Origin: a virus
Strand: one strand, 5' to 3'
Length of the DNA stretch: 51,514 nucleotides
IMG/VR virus record: IMGVR_UViG_3300025655_000052
Coordinates: 1-51,514 of that record
The stretch's first letter is position 1, and every line of letters begins with the position of its first letter. The position numbers were made by a program, and so were the translations under genes. The notes below the pieces were generated by a model. It searched no databases. It was not told the origin of the DNA and saw only the letters and a program-made list of their open reading frames with translations. Below, piece by piece: positions 28,612-38,004 of this stretch.

Positions 28612-28910
28612 TAGTCATTTGGATTGGTTTCTTGGTCTTGATTTCCTTGTACAAGTTGAATTAGTAGCTTATCTAATTTCTCTTCTAACGCTTCTATGGT
28701 TTCCTCTTTTTTGTCTTTGGCACTTGATACTATGTCCCATATTTGAACCGATATATGTACTATTGCGAGTATTGATAGAACTATTGCAAGAGCTACTTGT
28801 GCGGCTTTGGAACCGTATTTAACAGCTTCTCTCCATTTGGTTTTTCTATAACCGATAAATACCTTTTTTGAATTTAGCTTTTTTTGTGTCTTTTTAAGTG
28901 TCCGTAACAT
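28611..28910 (-). CDS. membrane protein with coiled-coil tail, 99 aa (possible holin)
   Basis: A basic N-terminus (MLRTLKKTQKKLNSKK) leads to one transmembrane helix (AAQVALAIVLSILAIVHISV, about residues 35-54) and a charged coiled coil (KKEETIEALEEKLDKLLIQL) with a polar tail. One-span basic-plus-acidic proteins of this size include class III-like holins and spanin parts. No endolysin is in the window, so lysis function is inference from topology. Confidence 0.5.
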   Translation of the reverse strand: MLRTLKKTQKKLNSKKVFIGYRKTKWREAVKYGSKAAQVALAIVLSILAIVHISVQIWDIVSSAKDKKEETIEALEEKLDKLLIQLVQGNQDQETNPND

Positions 28911-28914
28911 TGCG

Positions 28915-28922
28915 TATCTTTG
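28915..28922 (+). promoter_or_regulatory. -7 box, near-leaderless promoter
   Basis: TATCTTTG ends 4 nt before the ATG at 28927. The expected -33 position reads TTTT. It lies in a 16-bp gap between divergent starts. Confidence 0.55.
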
Positions 28923-28926
28923 TTCT

Positions 28927-30063
28927 ATGGTAACAGGATTAGACCTTAAAAGATTATTCGAGGATAAGATAGATAACAGCTACTCGGATTACGTTAGCGA
29001 CCCTAAGATGCAGAGGGCGTTTGACAATGCGTTCCTACGTATCATAGAGAACAAGTACAGGGGTCTTGACACTCAGAAGGAGTTCGATGAACTGTCTGAG
29101 CTGATGGTTATTGATCAGGTAATGCTGATAAATAATAATAGATTCAGAACAGTAGCTGTTCCTATTTCATCTGTTTCAATTGGTCCTACGACTACATTTA
29201 ATTTTGCAGCAGAACATAATCTTGTAGAGGGAGATACGTTTGTTGTTTCTGATGTTGTAGGAACGCCGACAGGTGTTAACCAATCTCATACTGTAACAGC
29301 AGGATCCATCACATCTCCATTACAGATAACACTTCCAACAGCTTCTACTGGTACACCAACACCAAATACTGGTTCAGCAGTAACGTCAATAATAATAAAT
29401 AACGTTGAGTACAGGACAATGCTTGAAGATTATCTTCATGTATTGGCTATAGAGGCTTATATGTATGAGGAAGATGATGTTATTCCTGTCTATAGATCAT
29501 ACCCTGGAACTCCAGCCGCAATAGAGTTCTTCAGACCTACTAAATTAAGAGACAAAGACTTCATATTCGCATCTGTATTTCAAGGTAATAACCCAGCGAA
29601 CACAGGGTTTGCATTGGTAAAAAAGATAAGTGAGTTCAAGTATGAACTTTATCAAGTATCTACCAACCCAAACTTCAGCAATCCTATCACACTGAATCAG
29701 ACTCAGTTAGATCTTATTGATGATATTGCAGTAGTTGAGGCAAATTGGGCTAAATACCTACAGAGCGATAGAAGAATATCAAAGTCTGGAGAGCCAAGTA
29801 TTGATGAGCCAAGGTTCAATCAACATAAGAACTTCATACTCATGCACCCTCAAGGTGCTGTGTGTCGTTCTGTTCGTGTTGACTATATAAGAAAGCCTGA
29901 AGTAGTAATAGATGTTACCGACAATGTTCGTGACCTATCACTATTCTACAGCGAGACACTACTGAACAGACTTACAGATGAGGCAGTGAAGATGTTCTAC
30001 CAGGAGGTACGCGACCCTAATCAGTATCAGGTAGCGGACAGAGAGATGTTGGATAACCCATGA
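28927..30063 (+). CDS. head-tail connector / ring protein, 378 aa
   Basis: First gene of the neck block. The helical N-terminus (GLDLKRLFEDKIDNSYSDY) and the C-terminal part (RSVRVDYIRKPEVVIDVTDN, YSETLLNRLTDEAVKMFY) fit an adaptor-ring type of fold. An inserted beta module lies at about residues 79-158, with FNFAAEHNLVEGDTFVVSDV. The position after the capsid genes and before two further connectors and the muzzle resembles crAss-like ring proteins. Assignment is by context and order. Confidence 0.6.
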   Translation: MVTGLDLKRLFEDKIDNSYSDYVSDPKMQRAFDNAFLRIIENKYRGLDTQKEFDELSELMVIDQVMLINNNRFRTVAVPISSVSIGPTTTFNFAAEHNLVEGDTFVVSDVVGTPTGVNQSHTVTAGSITSPLQITLPTASTGTPTPNTGSAVTSIIINNVEYRTMLEDYLHVLAIEAYMYEEDDVIPVYRSYPGTPAAIEFFRPTKLRDKDFIFASVFQGNNPANTGFALVKKISEFKYELYQVSTNPNFSNPITLNQTQLDLIDDIAVVEANWAKYLQSDRRISKSGEPSIDEPRFNQHKNFILMHPQGAVCRSVRVDYIRKPEVVIDVTDNVRDLSLFYSETLLNRLTDEAVKMFYQEVRDPNQYQVADREMLDNP

Positions 30064-30161
30064 TGGATATATCAGGAGACATATTCATAGATTGGGAGGT
30101 AGATGTTACCTACGAAGAAATGTTTGAAGAACTAATATACGAGTACATTGAAGACGCTTGA
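30063..30161 (+). CDS. very small acidic protein, 32 aa
   Basis: ATG 30063 overlaps the previous stop (TGATG) and the frame ends at TGA 30159-30161. The residues are mostly Asp, Glu, Ile and Tyr (MDISGDIFIDWEVDVTYEE). The next gene's TTG start at 30148 lies inside it. It could be a real tiny protein or a coupling device that brings ribosomes to the TTG start. Confidence 0.4.
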   Translation: MDISGDIFIDWEVDVTYEEMFEELIYEYIEDA

Positions 30162-30807
30162 GTGCATAGAACTATTACAGATGGCTGATGAAGGTGGAAT
30201 CTTCACCGATGAGTCACGCTACGATGTAGGTACAATGCTTACAGTTTTGAACGCTGCGAGAGCATTTGCCATTACTGAGATGTACCGAAAGAATAATAGG
30301 GTTCATCCAAACTTTATCCAAAGGGTTTACCCTGAGTACAAGGAGGCTATTCAACAATCAGACTGTTATAATCTGTTTGAACTTCCACGTACAGTTGAGA
30401 TAAATGACAAGATGGATGGTCTGATGTATGTAGGAAGCATCAAGGGTAATGAGGCTTATTCAAAGATACGTACACGTATGCAGTTGAACTCACGAAGAAA
30501 TCAAAGGGTTCACAAACTGTACATGAACAAAAGGGTTCACTTCCTGTATGATCCCACGAGAGAGTATCTTGAGATTCACGACCCAAAGGTAAAATATCCA
30601 CTGGTAGAGGGTGTGTTTGAGGATCCAACAAGTGTTCCTCAGTTCAGTTTTGACCACGATGAGTATCCTATTACCAATGACGCAATGAAGCGTATTGAAG
30701 ACCTTGTGAGAAGGGGTACGATATTGGATTCTGTCAGGGTTCCTGTCAACAAAATATCCAACTCTCAGGATGATTCAAATGTACAACGTGACATTCAAAC
30801 GAAATGA
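30148..30807 (+). CDS. connector-region structural protein, 219 aa
   Basis: Starts with TTG at 30148 (reads MKTLECIELLQMADEGG); the first in-frame ATG at 30181 would remove a helix that looks integral. It has DVGTMLTVLNAARAFAITEM and a RNQRVHKLYMNKRVHFLYDP segment, a mixed helical and beta fold. It ends in an ATGA overlap with the next gene. The position between two ring-like genes suggests a neck component. Confidence 0.6.
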   Translation: MKTLECIELLQMADEGGIFTDESRYDVGTMLTVLNAARAFAITEMYRKNNRVHPNFIQRVYPEYKEAIQQSDCYNLFELPRTVEINDKMDGLMYVGSIKGNEAYSKIRTRMQLNSRRNQRVHKLYMNKRVHFLYDPTREYLEIHDPKVKYPLVEGVFEDPTSVPQFSFDHDEYPITNDAMKRIEDLVRRGTILDSVRVPVNKISNSQDDSNVQRDIQTK

Positions 30808-31490
30808 TAGAGGTAGGTAAATACAGCATTGTAAGTCTACAGGAGGCGGTAGAATCAGCAAAGGAAATGTTGAGGCTACAGGATACTACCGAGTTCGATG
30901 GATTCCTACTACGTAAGGCTGACGAGGCAATGCGTCATATCGGTGATGATACGACCTACGCAAAACGTGCCTGTACGCTTGATATCATAGATGGTCGTGC
31001 AAAGCTTCCAATGGGATTCATAAGACTGCTTGGCGCAAGAATGTCCGACTCCAACGGCAACTGCTTTGAGCAACCATACCTTGACCTTCCATACCTTACA
31101 GACTGTGGGTGTGAGAACATTGCAAACATCAATAACGGATTCAACAACCCATTCCAAATACAAGAGGGATATATCGTCTTCCACGCACCTTCAGACCTTG
31201 AAACGGACACCATCCGTATCGCATACATCTCAAGGAGCGTGGACGATGACGGGTTGATGCTTATGTCTGAGAGACATGAGAGAGCAATAGAGGCTTATCT
31301 GTGCTATCAGTTCACACTTAGTTTCTTTGAAAACTATCCTGTCAACATAAGACAGGAGTACAAGAACACTTGGAAGAATCAGAAGCAACAGTTGAAAGGC
31401 ATGAGCCAAAGAGAAAGATTTGAAGAGAACAAACGTGAGATAGCCGCCATTCTTAATGCGTGGATAACCTCGGATAGAAACGATAGATAA
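30804..31490 (+). CDS. ring / head-to-tail adaptor protein, 228 aa
   Basis: Coupled by ATGA at the start and TAATG at the end. The N-terminus is helical (EAVESAKEMLRLQDTTEFDG), followed by a beta core (DIIDGRAKLPMGFIRLLGAR) and C-terminal helices (NKREIAAILNAWI). The all-helix-with-central-sheet arrangement is that of podovirus gp4- or ring-type adaptors that bind below the portal. Assignment rests on fold pattern and synteny. Confidence 0.6.
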   Translation: MIEVGKYSIVSLQEAVESAKEMLRLQDTTEFDGFLLRKADEAMRHIGDDTTYAKRACTLDIIDGRAKLPMGFIRLLGARMSDSNGNCFEQPYLDLPYLTDCGCENIANINNGFNNPFQIQEGYIVFHAPSDLETDTIRIAYISRSVDDDGLMLMSERHERAIEAYLCYQFTLSFFENYPVNIRQEYKNTWKNQKQQLKGMSQRERFEENKREIAAILNAWITSDRNDR

Positions 31491-34400
31491 TGAGTGATCA
31501 GCCAGTAAGATTCAACCCTGTCGGAAACATGGACAAGGACAGTGATCCTCGCTATGTAAGACAGGGTAACTACATAGACGCAAAGAACATTCAGAAGCTA
31601 ACCGAAAAGGGAGGCACTGGAGGTTCTGTTATTCCTACAAAGGGTAATGAGTTTGCGTTCACGTTAGGCGAGGTACAGGCTCAGAATAAGAAGTACAGAA
31701 TAAAGGAGGGGGTAACAGTATCATACGAAATAGGAGAGGTATTGTACCTGAATAAATCAGGATTCCTTAGATTTCTATCTGTAACAATTCCAAATTTACC
31801 GTATGTCAATAATCTTGTTGTTGGCGGAACAATCATAATAGACGGAGCAACTCCATCTCAGCTAAATGGAACTTGGACGATATTAGCTATTAACGGAAAC
31901 ACTATTGATTTAGTTGTTCCTCCAAATACAATTTATGAAATTACTGCGACACCAAATGTAAGCGGTGCTACTGTTACATCTGGAAACTATGAGATAACAT
32001 TCCTGACGATGAATCAGAACCACGAGATACAAGTGGTTCAAACACCAGGTGATATTTCAAGCATATACAGCAACCTACAATCATCTCCATATGCTGCACA
32101 GTTCACATTCACGCTAGGACCTGATTACGTTGATGTTGAGCTTAACACTTACAACTACTACGATTACTACATCCAGTCTACAGGTGATGACAGGCTTGAT
32201 ATCTTCGCAACACAGGAGGCTATCCCAGTAAATCTTTCAGGTGGGCTTATAGCCAACGGAAGTTACGACATACTCGGACATCTTTTCATTACATCTACAA
32301 CTATTGAGAAAGAACCAGAGGAGCTTGATTTAAAGGTAATTGATGTTGGTCTTATAGTTGCAAATACAAACCCTCCTCCCACTCAGAGATATGATGCACC
32401 CACAAGGATTACTTTCTCATCAAATCACGACTTTCAAATAGGTGAGTGGGTTGGTATATCAGGATCAAATGCAAGTTGGTTGAACGGTACTTTTCTTGTG
32501 TCAGGAATACCAACACCAAACCAAATAGAAATCATTACAGATACATCTTTTGGTGGTATACACGAACCATTTACTGAAGGTGACGAGGTAATGCTTAGAA
32601 ACCCACAGTCTATAGGTGAGATAGGTGTTGCACTGTACGACTACGATGCTGACGCATGGTCTTACACAAGATTACTTAGAAGTATTCAGCTTAATTTCCT
32701 AACGAGTAAGGCTAACGATATTACAGGAAGAGATGATGTAAGAAGAAAGACGCTTTACTACACGGACGATTACAATAACAGAAGAGCATTCTATTACTAT
32801 GGTGAGTATATTCAGGATGGAGCTTTGGCTCATATCAATCCTAACAACTACTACACCTACGATAACATAGACGAACAGAACGAGGTTTCATCCAACTCTA
32901 TTGAAGCAACTGTGAGATTGTCTGAACAGGTTCAAGGCGGTGCTTTGAAGGCTGGAAATAAGAGATACTTCTGCTACTTGGTTGATTACTTTGGTAATAG
33001 AAGTGCGTACTCTGCAATTAGTAATGTTGTAAGTGCATATCAAGGAACACCTAGCGGAATAATATATGGCAATGAGCCTACCGTAAACACAGGCAAGGCA
33101 AATAGGCTTATAATCGAACAGATAGATACCCAAAAGTACGAGTACATAGCACTTGGGTTCATTGATTATGTAGGAGAGGTTGTTACAGCATCTACGCTTC
33201 CAGAGCGTCAGATTACAAGCAGAACTATGATTCTTGACCACTTTGGAACTGAGCCATCGTTCTCTGTAGACCTTGCCACAATAACTGTAAGCAACCTTAA
33301 TGTTCCTAAGAGAGCATTGAATGTAGACCTTATAGATAATAGACTTGTATTCTCAAATCTACAGGAAGACCCAAAGCTTGACCTAAGACCATGGAGTAAG
33401 ACATTCAAGCATAGAATAAAGCAGAAGTGGATATCAGAATCAACTAAGTTTCAGTTGGGAGAGTACCAAGATGTACAGGTTATACACGACAATCTTGGCT
33501 ATATGATGAACGAAACATACCGATTCGGTGTGCAGGTTTATTGGAAGAAGTCAGGAACGTGGTCAGAAGCGTCTTGGATTGATGACATCAGGGTAGACCC
33601 AAATTCAGACAATGTGGCGAATCCAGAGGGGGATGATAGAAGGGATCAGTCTGGAAACGATATACTTACTAATTATGACCTGAATGAAAGTATTGTTTCT
33701 GATGAGGATTTTTATCCTTTACTTCCAAGCGTAGACCCACCAGCTGACTACCCTAAGAAAAAAGTGTTTGGAAGGGTAAAAGTCCCTTACGTTGAGTTCT
33801 TTGGATTTGACCTGAACTTCGAGATAGACGGAACTCCAATCAGAAACCTTATCAGTAAGATAAAGATTGTTCGTGCTGAATGTATTCCAGAGGTAATAGC
33901 GAGTGGACCTGTGGTGATGTCTGTTGGGATGGGGTCAAGTAAGAGTAATGTTAATCAAATAACAATTGGAAATTATTTGGATTTGTCTGGTGTTACAAGT
34001 CCAATGGCAAATACCTATATAGGGACTACATTCGCTGCTAAAACAGAACTTAACAACCCTACATTTCCTTTGTCATATGGCAAAATGGATGGAGACATAT
34101 ACTATGCTATTGCCCCATCTATTTGTTTAGCAGAGAATGATAACGATCCATTTTTTAATTGGAGAGATTTTGAAGGAACTTTCCACGAGTATCCATTTGC
34201 GTGCGGATCGCCAATGCAAGGAGGTATAAGACCATTTGATGTTCGGACACAGATAGATATTAGCAATAACCCTGATAATAAGCTTGATTTTGCAAATGCA
34301 AATCAGTATCTGTATTACATTGATGCCGCTTATGAGTCTCAATACAACCTTGATATACAGTTCAATCTTCCGCAGATATCAAACAATATGAGAAGGGTTT

Positions 34401-37099
34401 TTTACTCTGATTCTGTTGGGGTTGGAAATGCTACTGGTGGTTTTTATTGGAATATAACAAATTACGGATACCCAGATTTTGAATTTAGAGGAAATGCTAT
34501 TCATCATTGGATAACCCCAATGTATCACTATGGAGAGGATGCTAATCCACAGGGGAATACTGGTGGTTTTTCTGGTAAGCACGGTCAACCTTTTGGAACA
34601 AAGATTAGAATAGCAAACAGTGCCGCTTCTCAGGATATCGACCAAATACTTAGCTTTTTTGGTGATTTACTTCAAATAGCAAGTTTTGCAACAGGAAGTG
34701 TATTGATAGCTGGGTCTGGGTACTTAACTGATGCGCTATTGAATGAGGTTGGCTGGAATTATGGGCAGGTTTTTGAAGGTAATATAAGAAGATACTACCC
34801 TTTTTGGGTAAACAGAAGAATCCTTACATTCTACGCTCCTGACCTATTATTCGATAATGAAGCTGTTCCTACCGCAGGAAAATTGAACGTATTTGGTGAG
34901 TATAGAATGGACAGAAGACACCATAACGATAAGGCTTGTGGATTGTTTACTACAACACTTCCATTATCTGGATACTCAGAGTACACTGTGGAGAACATGG
35001 GTACCACTTACGACCAGTACGAAATCAATGATATTTTCGACATAGGTGACGGTGGTGCTGCTGACATATACCCTAACGCAAAATTCAGAAAGGGATACTC
35101 CGCAAACACAAAGAATTGGGATGTTGCTGGTACTGGTGACTCCGCAATGAAAGCACCATACACCAAGCACAACAACCTGTGGATAAACCCACGCTCACTC
35201 GTTCTTCGTGTAGATGGAAATACAGATGCATCACTTAGAGATGGTCTTACAGGAGTTGAAGCCCCAAACAAGAACACAGACTATGGTGTTTACTACGTAC
35301 AGATGTATCAAGAGAACATAGGTAAATATGGTGGTACAGGAGACTCTAAATACATTGATACAGGATTCTCTATCAAGGTTGATGACCTTACCGACACAAA
35401 CGGTATAGTGAATAAGAACCAAATAAATGTATTCGGTGGTGATACATTCACACAGGCAACGTACCTAGCAACAAGAAGAATAAATCCAACGGAAATACCA
35501 GAGGAGGGACCTGGCAGTGAATATCAAGGCAGTTCTCCAGGATGGGGTGGTGGAATGAAGTTCTACTCTCAGAACAGACTGAACTCTCAATTGAGAACAG
35601 ATGACCAAACATCACTCCTATACCCTAAAGACCCCACTAATCAAACGGATTGGCTTGAGAACATGGATACTGGTTTCGGTAATAACTTCCGATACAACGA
35701 GTCGTACACCCCTGCAAGCGGAGTTCTTTCATACGCATCCATCAATGACAGGCTTATTGACCAACAGGTAGACCTACCATCACGTATAGACTACAGTGAG
35801 AAGTATGAGCAGAACACACTTGATGATAAGAACCAATCGTTCCTGCCACTTAACTTCAAAGACATAGACCAAGCATTCGGAGAGATAATCTCACACAAGA
35901 ATGTAAACGGTGAGCTGTTCACTCTACAACCAAGAAAGTTCCAAGCACAGTTCTTCAATGCGTCAGGAACGCTACAAACAGAATCTACAGAAGGTCTTAA
36001 CGTAGTTATCGGTGATGGGGCTGTACTTGCAAGGGATGGCAGAACACTATCATCATATGGAACAGAACACAAGTGGTCTGTAATAAAAGGCAAGAGTCCA
36101 GGCGGTAAGGATGTGCTTTACTGGTACAACCAAGAATCAAAACTTATTATGCGTTTCGGTGCAGACGGAACCGTTGTTCTTTCTGACGTACACGGTCTAC
36201 GTTCATTCCTTGAAAATGATGCAAGATGGACTCAGGGCAAGGATACACCTTATGCAGGTGACGGTGTAAGGGTTGTATGGGATGACGAGTACAAGGAGGC
36301 TATTTGGACATGGAGAGGTGTAAGGAGGTCAGAAGAGTGGAGGTCAGGAAGAGAGCCAGGCAGGGTTCCAGGAGTTCAAACACCTTCAGTTCCATACAGT
36401 GTAGGTGCGATTGTCAATAATCCTAACGCACCATCAGACACGTTCGACAACATTCCAAGATTGTACAGATGTACGGTAGCGCATAACAGTGTTCCTAACT
36501 ACGAACCTGGTGTAGGAACATTATGGGAGCAGGTATGGGAACAGATCGACTACAATGATGAAGAGTATTACACTTGGTTCACGCTTGCATTCAACGAGAT
36601 GACAAACGGATTCTCATCGTTCTACTCACACCATCCTAAGATTTACTTCCCTTGGAGAAACAAGTTCCTGTCTGCTCATCCTACTGAGGAGAATAAGATA
36701 TACGAACATAGAAGGGGCGAGTACACTACTTGGTACAAGACCGAGGCAGGAGAACTGTCTGAGGATGCATACATTGAGGGGGTTGTAAACTATATGCCTG
36801 AGTCAAGCAAGAAGTTTGTAGCCACTCAGGTTATCAGTGACAATGAGCCTGACAGAATGGAGTTTGAAACCAAACGTCATAAGAGCTATCTTGTTAAAGG
36901 TGAGTTCGATGATCACGATGACCATTGGAGAAGCCCGATCAAGAACGATACTACAAATGGTAACACTCCTGACGCAGACACAGAATCCCTTACAGGTGAT
37001 TACATCAAGGTCAAGTTCTTCATAACCAAGAAATTATATAACAGACTTTACAATTTCGTTATCAAGGTACGGGAAAGACTGCGTGTATACAGAAAGTGA
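31490..37099 (+). CDS. muzzle/tail stabilization protein, 1869 aa
   Basis: The N-terminus VGNMDKDSDPRYVRQGNYIDAK is the characteristic opening of crAss-like stabilization (muzzle) proteins. The region near residues 1500-1600 has YGTEHKWSVI ... LYWYNQESKLIMRF ... LSDVHGLRSFLEN, a second signature of that family. The protein is beta-rich, Asn/Tyr-rich and includes two copies of a small beta module (about residues 98-157 and 303-358) and a chitin-binding-like segment (about 1635-1688). It probably forms the lower neck and gate of the tail. Overlaps the ring gene by one base. Confidence 0.75.
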   Translation: MSDQPVRFNPVGNMDKDSDPRYVRQGNYIDAKNIQKLTEKGGTGGSVIPTKGNEFAFTLGEVQAQNKKYRIKEGVTVSYEIGEVLYLNKSGFLRFLSVTIPNLPYVNNLVVGGTIIIDGATPSQLNGTWTILAINGNTIDLVVPPNTIYEITATPNVSGATVTSGNYEITFLTMNQNHEIQVVQTPGDISSIYSNLQSSPYAAQFTFTLGPDYVDVELNTYNYYDYYIQSTGDDRLDIFATQEAIPVNLSGGLIANGSYDILGHLFITSTTIEKEPEELDLKVIDVGLIVANTNPPPTQRYDAPTRITFSSNHDFQIGEWVGISGSNASWLNGTFLVSGIPTPNQIEIITDTSFGGIHEPFTEGDEVMLRNPQSIGEIGVALYDYDADAWSYTRLLRSIQLNFLTSKANDITGRDDVRRKTLYYTDDYNNRRAFYYYGEYIQDGALAHINPNNYYTYDNIDEQNEVSSNSIEATVRLSEQVQGGALKAGNKRYFCYLVDYFGNRSAYSAISNVVSAYQGTPSGIIYGNEPTVNTGKANRLIIEQIDTQKYEYIALGFIDYVGEVVTASTLPERQITSRTMILDHFGTEPSFSVDLATITVSNLNVPKRALNVDLIDNRLVFSNLQEDPKLDLRPWSKTFKHRIKQKWISESTKFQLGEYQDVQVIHDNLGYMMNETYRFGVQVYWKKSGTWSEASWIDDIRVDPNSDNVANPEGDDRRDQSGNDILTNYDLNESIVSDEDFYPLLPSVDPPADYPKKKVFGRVKVPYVEFFGFDLNFEIDGTPIRNLISKIKIVRAECIPEVIASGPVVMSVGMGSSKSNVNQITIGNYLDLSGVTSPMANTYIGTTFAAKTELNNPTFPLSYGKMDGDIYYAIAPSICLAENDNDPFFNWRDFEGTFHEYPFACGSPMQGGIRPFDVRTQIDISNNPDNKLDFANANQYLYYIDAAYESQYNLDIQFNLPQISNNMRRVFYSDSVGVGNATGGFYWNITNYGYPDFEFRGNAIHHWITPMYHYGEDANPQGNTGGFSGKHGQPFGTKIRIANSAASQDIDQILSFFGDLLQIASFATGSVLIAGSGYLTDALLNEVGWNYGQVFEGNIRRYYPFWVNRRILTFYAPDLLFDNEAVPTAGKLNVFGEYRMDRRHHNDKACGLFTTTLPLSGYSEYTVENMGTTYDQYEINDIFDIGDGGAADIYPNAKFRKGYSANTKNWDVAGTGDSAMKAPYTKHNNLWINPRSLVLRVDGNTDASLRDGLTGVEAPNKNTDYGVYYVQMYQENIGKYGGTGDSKYIDTGFSIKVDDLTDTNGIVNKNQINVFGGDTFTQATYLATRRINPTEIPEEGPGSEYQGSSPGWGGGMKFYSQNRLNSQLRTDDQTSLLYPKDPTNQTDWLENMDTGFGNNFRYNESYTPASGVLSYASINDRLIDQQVDLPSRIDYSEKYEQNTLDDKNQSFLPLNFKDIDQAFGEIISHKNVNGELFTLQPRKFQAQFFNASGTLQTESTEGLNVVIGDGAVLARDGRTLSSYGTEHKWSVIKGKSPGGKDVLYWYNQESKLIMRFGADGTVVLSDVHGLRSFLENDARWTQGKDTPYAGDGVRVVWDDEYKEAIWTWRGVRRSEEWRSGREPGRVPGVQTPSVPYSVGAIVNNPNAPSDTFDNIPRLYRCTVAHNSVPNYEPGVGTLWEQVWEQIDYNDEEYYTWFTLAFNEMTNGFSSFYSHHPKIYFPWRNKFLSAHPTEENKIYEHRRGEYTTWYKTEAGELSEDAYIEGVVNYMPESSKKFVATQVISDNEPDRMEFETKRHKSYLVKGEFDDHDDHWRSPIKNDTTNGNTPDADTESLTGDYIKVKFFITKKLYNRLYNFVIKVRERLRVYRK

Positions 37100-37116
37100 T
37101 TGTACTTTGTTTTTCG

Positions 37117-37124
37117 TATCTTTG
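37117..37124 (+). promoter_or_regulatory. -7 box upstream of internal virion proteins
   Basis: TATCTTTG, a perfect TAnnTTTG match, 29 nt before the ATG at 37154. The -33 position is not a good match. Confidence 0.5.
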
Positions 37125-37153
37125 AAGTTAGTCTATAACTAAACTTTCAAAGC

Positions 37154-38002
37154 ATGGCTTGGATAGGCGCAATTATACAAGGTGTATCTGGTGGTATTCA
37201 AATGGGTGTTTCTATGGATCAGCTATCAAAGCTACCATCTGCAAAGACCTTCTCACCAGCCACAGACCTTGAGACAGCCACATCGATGGCACGTAGAGCA
37301 GCCCAACAGGGTATGACTCCACAGGAACGTGCTGCTGCTGAACAGGCGATAGGTACTGAACAGAGCAGAACACAGAGAGCCATGGAGCAGCGTGGTCTTG
37401 GAAACCTTGCCGCTGCTGTATCACAGATCAGAACCACTGAGGCTTTGAATCAGTTAGAGGCTCAGAATCAAGCTATTAAAAGGCAGAGTCTTGGGCAGTA
37501 TGCAAGCCTTGCTGGTCAAATGCAAGCTATTGAAAATCAGAACATTCAGTCTTTCAATCAGATGCTTTACCAACAGCAGGTTGCACTTGGTCAGGCTGCA
37601 CAGGCAGGGTTCAAGAACCTTGCTGGAACAGGAGCCACTATCGCAGAAGCTATTGAGGGGAAGGAGGGTCTTGATAAAGAAACATACACTCCAGAGCAAC
37701 TTGCTCAAATTGAAATGATGAAGCAGAATAGACCAATGGAAAGAACCCCTGGAACTGGTGAACTGGGTACTCAGATAGCTACAGAAACACCATCACTAGA
37801 CTGGGCTTCAATGTTTCAAACACAGGGTATTGCTGGAGATATTTATAGTCAGAATCAAGCGACTCAATCTCCAGAGTATAGTGCTGGGTTTATGCCTCAA
37901 TTGGATTTCAATACCAATAATTACTTTGGTAATTTCGATACAACATCCACAGGTTCTATGGTTCCAGGTGGCGTTGACTCAGGAACATATACATTTGAAT
38001 AA
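37154..38002 (+). CDS. internal virion/ejection protein, 282 aa
   Basis: Begins MAWIGAIIQGVSGGIQMGVS, a Gly-rich hydrophobic segment, then Ala/Gln-rich helices (ATSMARRAAQQGMTPQERAA, LNQLEAQNQAIKRQSLGQYA) and a polar, Asn/Ser/Gly tail. The composition and the place before two larger internal genes match podovirus internal core proteins (T7 gp14-type position) that are ejected with DNA. Only 2 bp separate it from the next gene. Confidence 0.6.
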   Translation: MAWIGAIIQGVSGGIQMGVSMDQLSKLPSAKTFSPATDLETATSMARRAAQQGMTPQERAAAEQAIGTEQSRTQRAMEQRGLGNLAAAVSQIRTTEALNQLEAQNQAIKRQSLGQYASLAGQMQAIENQNIQSFNQMLYQQQVALGQAAQAGFKNLAGTGATIAEAIEGKEGLDKETYTPEQLAQIEMMKQNRPMERTPGTGELGTQIATETPSLDWASMFQTQGIAGDIYSQNQATQSPEYSAGFMPQLDFNTNNYFGNFDTTSTGSMVPGGVDSGTYTFE

Positions 38003-38004
38003 AC

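Noticed and set aside
28392-28822. 70- and 107-residue hydrophobic rightward frames, at first taken for membrane proteins
   Set aside because: They mirror charged coiled-coil codons of the leftward pair, which is the more plausible coding strand; they also span the inverted repeat.
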